NCBI GenBank assembly: GCA_030671095.1
Contig: DAOVAK010000067.1
Location: 1 to 9,457, forward strand
Length of the DNA stretch: 9,457 nt
DNA from: Deltaproteobacteria bacterium
GTDB lineage: Bacteria; Desulfobacterota; DSM-4660; Desulfatiglandales; HGW-15
Direction: 5' to 3'
Part shown: positions 5,657 through 9,457 of the stretch, one piece after another
Layout: each line of letters starts with the position of its first letter
How positions within the stretch are numbered: the stretch's first letter is position 1
Translations under genes and position numbers: made by a program
The notes under the pieces: generated by a model
The model's database searches: none
Seen by the model: the letters and a program-made list of their open reading frames with translations, nothing else
Told to the model about the DNA's origin: nothing

Positions 5657-7408
5657 ATGGGAGATTACCAATCTGCCAAGGAAGAGGTTAGAAGAGCGGC
5701 GGATATTGTCGAGCTCATCGGCCAGTTTGTCCAGCTTAGGAAGGCTGGACAGAATTACGTGGGTCTTTGCCCCTTTCATTCGGAAAAGGATCCGTCATTT
5801 ACAGTGAGCCCCTCAAGGCAAATGTTTCATTGCTTCGGATGCAAGAAGGGGGGCGATGTCTTCAGTTTCTGGATGGATTACCATAAGGTGGCTTTCCCCC
5901 AGGCCCTGAAAGACCTGGCCGATAGATATCAGGTCCACATTCCCGAAAAACCACTGACTCCATTTGAAAGAGGAAAAATGGAGTTGAAGGAATTGCTGTT
6001 CAAACTAAACGGGATTGCAGCTGAATATTTTCACGACATACTGACCAGATCTGAAAAAGGGAGGCCCGGCAGGACATATTTTGACAAGCGATCTATTCCA
6101 AAGGAGACCATTCTGGAATTCAGCCTGGGTTATGCGCCAGATGAGTGGGATGGTCTGGTGCGATTTTTCGAAAGAAAAAAAATGGATTTGGAAAAGGCTG
6201 CCCAAGCCGGCCTGCTCATTCCCAGAAAAAATGGCGGGTATTATGACCGCTTTCGTGGTCGGATTATCTTCCCCATCCTCAACTTGAGACAGCAGATCGT
6301 CGGCTTTGGGGGTAGGGTTCTGGATGATTCACTCCCTAAATATGTAAATACACCCGAGACGCCCATTTTTCATAAGGGGGAATTTCTTTACGGTCTACAT
6401 GTTGCATACAAATCGATCAGAGATAGCGGTCGTGCCGTGGTGGTTGAAGGTTATACGGACGTGCTGGCATTGAGAAGGCATGGGTTTGATCAGGCCGTCG
6501 CCACGCTTGGAACGGCCCTGACCAGGGAGCATGTCAGGAGGCTCAAAGGGTATGCGAAAGAAGCGGTGGTTGTGTTCGACGCTGATTCGGCTGGCAAGGC
6601 TGCCGCTATTAAGAGTCTTTCCTCTTTTATGAATGAAGGGCTTTCTTCAAGAGTGATGGTCCTGCCGGAAGGGAATGATCCTGACAGCTATGTGAATAAA
6701 GATGGACTGAATAGCTTTTTAGCCCTCTTAGACGCCTCACTTCCCATGTTTGAGTACTATCTTGATCTGAAATTGTCCCACACAGGGGATGAAGTGGAAG
6801 GCCAGGTCAGTGCTCTGAAGGAGATCCTTCCTGTTTTAGGAGAGCTGAACAACGCCTCCCAACAATCCCTGTATGTGCGACGCCTCTCTGAGAAGCTGGG
6901 TGTTGCTGAATCTGCAGTGCTCGAAGAACTGGGAAACTGGCAGAAACATCGTTCCTGGAAGGGAGATGAGGGTGACCTGCGAGAGAGATTGTCTGCTTCC
7001 AAGGCAAAAAATATAGATGACTTTCATCTTCTCAATCTGTTTATTCATTATCCCCATACCATGGAAAGGTTAATGGATCTAGATTGTAAAGTCCTGCTTT
7101 CCGATCCTGTGGTCAGAGGAATATTTGATTCACTGTATGAAATTCATGGGAGAGAAGGGAAGATGGCACCCGCAGATATCCTGGAAAGACTTCCAGGAGA
7201 CTCTGCCAGGGAACGATTCAGGGAGGCCATGCTATCCTCTCCCATCTATCCAAATGACATGGTGGAGCAGGCTTTAGATGAGTTCGAAGCCAGGATCCAC
7301 AAGATTAAATTGGCAGAGTCGAATATTAAAGCCATACAAGAAGGGGACCTTGAGCGCTCCAATAGGATTTTGGAATTAAAAAGAAAAAGAGGTAACCCAC
7401 TCTTATAA
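5657..7408 (+). CDS. dnaG: DNA primase
   Basis: DnaG makes the RNA primers for DNA replication, working with the replicative helicase at the fork. The 583-residue protein is full length. The N-terminal CHC2 zinc finger is complete: C38, H41, C59, C62. The RNA polymerase core follows, with DRFRGRIIFPI (197-207), GFGGR (217-220 region) and PKYVNTPET (227-235). The TOPRIM metal site shows E264 in VVEGYTDVL, D308 and D310 in VFDADSAGK, and a further acidic pair in GNDPD (339-343). The C-terminal third (about 450-583) is the poorly conserved helicase-binding part. The start ATG has only a distant GAGG (5638-5641). The gene lies 44 bases after mutS2, probably in the same transcript. A run of eight A's at 6175-6182 falls in a lysine pair. 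Confidence 0.98.
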   Translation: MGDYQSAKEEVRRAADIVELIGQFVQLRKAGQNYVGLCPFHSEKDPSFTVSPSRQMFHCFGCKKGGDVFSFWMDYHKVAFPQALKDLADRYQVHIPEKPLTPFERGKMELKELLFKLNGIAAEYFHDILTRSEKGRPGRTYFDKRSIPKETILEFSLGYAPDEWDGLVRFFERKKMDLEKAAQAGLLIPRKNGGYYDRFRGRIIFPILNLRQQIVGFGGRVLDDSLPKYVNTPETPIFHKGEFLYGLHVAYKSIRDSGRAVVVEGYTDVLALRRHGFDQAVATLGTALTREHVRRLKGYAKEAVVVFDADSAGKAAAIKSLSSFMNEGLSSRVMVLPEGNDPDSYVNKDGLNSFLALLDASLPMFEYYLDLKLSHTGDEVEGQVSALKEILPVLGELNNASQQSLYVRRLSEKLGVAESAVLEELGNWQKHRSWKGDEGDLRERLSASKAKNIDDFHLLNLFIHYPHTMERLMDLDCKVLLSDPVVRGIFDSLYEIHGREGKMAPADILERLPGDSARERFREAMLSSPIYPNDMVEQALDEFEARIHKIKLAESNIKAIQEGDLERSNRILELKRKRGNPLL

Positions 7409-7411
7409 TGG

Positions 7412-7650
7412 GAGACCTTTGCAACATATTCGATTTTGTCCAAGGTCAAGTCTTCAGCCCCGCTTCTCTCCGAGGCCGCTTCCAGCCCGTAGGGCTTACA
7501 GGCCGGAGGATAGGCTCTACCCTCTCTCCGAGCTGTAGGCTCTACGAGCCGGAAGCCGGGGCGTAGTCCCTACGGGACGGAGTCGAGCCGGAGGCCAGCC
7601 CGGAGGGTGGGGCTACACCCTCTCGGAGCTGTAAACTCTAAGAGTCGAAG
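7412..7650. repeat. Repeat copy B of the MITE-like family, between dnaG and rpoD
   Basis: This accounts for most of the 278-base dnaG-rpoD gap. The left end GAGACCTTTG (7412-7421) and the next 44 bases align to copy A from 958 with about 85% identity. After a 16-base insertion (about 7466-7481), bases 7476-7559 match 1006-1089 at 77 of 84 positions, including 34 identical bases in a row (7476-7509). The same hairpin can form. A small hairpin GTCCC/GGGAC (7566-7570 with 7574-7578) and a third partial unit follow. The matching right inverted end (GGTCTC) is absent, so this copy looks truncated or decayed. The left end begins four bases after the dnaG stop codon. Confidence 0.75.
7600..7640. repeat. 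Third, partial unit of the hairpin repeat
   Basis: These 41 bases align to 1033-1074 of copy A with one deleted base and several substitutions. They keep CGGAGGGT, ACCCTCTC, GAGCTGT and the final CTCTA. The unit therefore duplicates the hairpin centre within copy B, suggesting nested insertion or local duplication. The hairpin arms are partly degraded. Confidence 0.55.
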
Positions 7651-7670
7651 GCGAGTGAATGAAAACTTTC

Positions 7671-7676
7671 AGGAGG
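7671..7676 (+). promoter_or_regulatory. Strong Shine-Dalgarno for rpoD
   Basis: AGGAGG lies ten bases before the ATG at 7687 and is followed by an A/T-only spacer. It is the best ribosome binding site in the window, in contrast to the weak or absent ones of yqeY, mutS2 and dnaG. It lies just beyond the repeat, and fixes the rpoD start. Confidence 0.85.
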
Positions 7677-7686
7677 TAATATATAA

Positions 7687-9450
7687 ATGGCTAACAACTC
7701 TGATATGGTCAGTTTGAAAAGATTAATAGATACGGGGAAAAATAAGGGCTATATCACCTATGAGGAGCTGAACGACGACCTCCCCGAGGATGTGGTTTCT
7801 TCTGAGTATATAGATGACCTCATGATGATGTTTGAAGAACTGGACATCATGGTTATTGATGAGGCGTCCAAGGAAGAGATTGAAAAATCCAAGAAGCTCA
7901 AGAAAAAGCAGAAAAAAGCCCAGGAAAAAGAAAACTACCGAGCACAAATTTCTGATACCGGCACAAGGGTCTCTGACCCCGTAAAGATGTATTTGAAGGA
8001 GATGGGCTGCATCTCTCTGCTTACAAGAGAAGGAGAAGTGGAGATAGCCAAAAGGATTGAGGCAGGAGAAAAGGAGGCATTAGATGCCCTTTTGGAATGT
8101 CATGTGGGTATCGAACACATCATTGAATTGGGCAAGAGATTGCAGGCTGGTGAGGTTAAACTCAAGGAAGTCATCAATGACTTGGATGATGAAGACAGCC
8201 ACGTACAGCTCAGTGAAAAAAGAAAGTCCATCGTGATTCTCATTGAAGGGATCGAAACGTTATACGAGCAATGCCGTGAGGCACAACGTGAAATCGCAAA
8301 GCCTCGGTGTTCCGCTGCCAAAAAAAAGAAACTGACCACCAAGGTAGAGAAAAATCGAGAGAAAATAGTGGGATTGGTCAACTCGTTCACCTTTGAGAAG
8401 AGACAGCTTGACTATATGGTGGAAAAGTTCAGGGGGGTGGTCTCCCAAGTGGAGGCAGTAGACCAGGATATGGCCGCGTGTATGCTGAAGGCTGGGGGAA
8501 AACCCCTCTCCCATCTGAAGAAATGTATCGGCCAAATACCGAAGTCTGCCAGAGATAATCAGGTGGTAACCTCGCTTAAGATGAAAAAGTGTGAACTCTT
8601 GGCGCTAAAGGCTACAATTGTTAGTGCCCAAAAATGCCTCAAAGACATAAAAGAACGCACCAGTATGTCCCAAAGGGAACTGAAGGAAGCTTTAGCGAGA
8701 GTTGAAGAGAGTCTGGAAAAATCCAAGCTTGCCAAGAGGGAATTGATAGAGGCAAATTTGAGGTTGGTGGTGAGTATTGCAAAGAAATATACGAACAGGG
8801 GCCTGCAGTTTCTGGACCTTATTCAGGAGGGCAATATTGGTCTAATGAAGGCTGTGGACAAATTTGAATATCAGCGCGGGTACAAATTCAGCACCTATGC
8901 CACCTGGTGGATAAGACAAGCCATAACAAGGGCTATTGCTGACCAGGCGCGAACCATTCGTATCCCTGTCCATATGATTGAAACCATCAACAAACTCATA
9001 CGAACTTCCAGATACCTGGTCCAGGAGCACGGCCGTGAACCCACACCAGAGGAAATCGCAGAGAAGATGGAATTCCCATTGGAGAAAGTGAGGAAAGTAC
9101 TGAAAATTGCTAAAGAACCCATTTCTTTGGAAACACCCATTGGAGAAGAAGAAGACAGCCATCTTGGTGACTTCATCGAAGACAAGAAGATCACGGCACC
9201 TTCAGAGGCAGTCGTGAATCATAATCTGGGCGAACAGACGAGGAAGGTACTCACCACGCTCACCCCAAGAGAGGAAAAAGTACTTCGGATGCGATTTGGC
9301 ATTGGGGAAAAATCTGATCATACTTTGGAAGAGGTGGGTCGTGATTTTAGTGTGACAAGAGAAAGGATCAGACAGATCGAGGCAAAGGCCCTCAGGAAAT
9401 TGAGGCACCCAAGTAGAAGCAAGAAGTTAAAGAGTTTCGTTGAAACCTAG
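7687..9450 (+). CDS. rpoD: RNA polymerase primary sigma factor RpoD (sigma70)
   Basis: RpoD directs RNA polymerase to housekeeping promoters. The 587-residue protein has all primary-sigma regions. Region 1.1 occupies about 1-75 and ends in a lysine-rich linker. Region 1.2 starts at [12 protein letters not shown] (96-107). A long non-conserved segment spans about 130-335. Region 2 includes [12 protein letters not shown] (357-368), [21 protein letters not shown] and the -10-recognising [15 protein letters not shown] (399-413). Region 3 begins near HMIETINKL (429-437). Region 4 includes [14 protein letters not shown] (525-538) and the -35-binding helix [20 protein letters not shown] (546-565). 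Region 1.1 plus full regions 2-4 separates it from alternative sigma factors such as RpoS or RpoH. Its leader contains repeat copy B, and no good promoter was seen there, so transcription may come from upstream of dnaG. Confidence 0.98.
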   Translation: MANNSDMVSLKRLIDTGKNKGYITYEELNDDLPEDVVSSEYIDDLMMMFEELDIMVIDEASKEEIEKSKKLKKKQKKAQEKENYRAQISDTGTRVSDPVKMYLKEMGCISLLTREGEVEIAKRIEAGEKEALDALLECHVGIEHIIELGKRLQAGEVKLKEVINDLDDEDSHVQLSEKRKSIVILIEGIETLYEQCREAQREIAKPRCSAAKKKKLTTKVEKNREKIVGLVNSFTFEKRQLDYMVEKFRGVVSQVEAVDQDMAACMLKAGGKPLSHLKKCIGQIPKSARDNQVVTSLKMKKCELLALKATIVSAQKCLKDIKERTSMSQRELKEALARVEESLEKSKLAKRELIEANLRLVVSIAKKYTNRGLQFLDLIQEGNIGLMKAVDKFEYQRGYKFSTYATWWIRQAITRAIADQARTIRIPVHMIETINKLIRTSRYLVQEHGREPTPEEIAEKMEFPLEKVRKVLKIAKEPISLETPIGEEEDSHLGDFIEDKKITAPSEAVVNHNLGEQTRKVLTTLTPREEKVLRMRFGIGEKSDHTLEEVGRDFSVTRERIRQIEAKALRKLRHPSRSKKLKSFVET

Positions 9451-9457
9451 ACATCCT

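Noticed and set aside
6174..6183. Eight-A run in dnaG (A_AAA_AAA in frame)
   Set aside because: It sits in an ordinary Arg-Lys-Lys stretch; the protein continues normally through all TOPRIM motifs, and there is no reason to expect recoding.
7404..7409. Perfect TATAAT at the dnaG stop codon as a promoter for rpoD
   Set aside because: No -35-like sequence lies at 15-19 bases upstream (AAGAAA is there) and no extended -10 TG precedes it. It is formed by the Leu codon and stop.
8322..8328. A_AAA_AAG slippery heptamer in frame in rpoD (lysines 212-214)
   Set aside because: It matches the dnaX-type frameshift site, but the -1 frame stops after about two dozen codons within the non-conserved region, and I saw no stimulatory structure. 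The lysine-rich composition explains it.

Overview
The window is ordinary bacterial chromosome carrying housekeeping genes, all on the + strand. It has no phage genes, no CRISPR and no recognisable defence system. The gene order is yqeY, mutS2, dnaG, rpoD, plus a his pair (hisB, hisA) around a small lipoprotein gene, with CTTGAC-type promoter spacing. This suggests a member of the Desulfobacterota (former Deltaproteobacteria), perhaps a sulfate-reducer-like lineage. That assignment is inferred from gene order and protein character, not from a search.

Layout: a tRNA-Ala(CGC) gene with CCA encoded and a likely intrinsic terminator (121-264); hisB (323-913); a 306-bp MITE-like element with perfect 14-bp inverted ends (958-1263); a lipoprotein of unknown function (1281-1991); hisA starting at GTG (1995-2720); a sigma70-type promoter (2739-2766); then yqeY, mutS2, dnaG and rpoD (2803-9450). 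The dnaG-rpoD gap (7409-7686) is filled by a second, diverged copy of the same repeat family. That copy lacks the right inverted end and carries a third partial unit.

How the genes work together: HisB and HisA are steps 7 and 4 of histidine biosynthesis. The second block is a version of the macromolecular synthesis operon (primase plus primary sigma factor), joined to a GatB/YqeY-domain protein and MutS2, with rpsU absent from the stretch. The most unusual material is the dispersed hairpin repeat: its two copies share an 84-base ungapped block (about 92% identical by hand count), can fold into a long hairpin, and differ at one base pair in a compensatory way. One copy separates hisB from the lipoprotein gene and hisA; the other forms the leader of rpoD.
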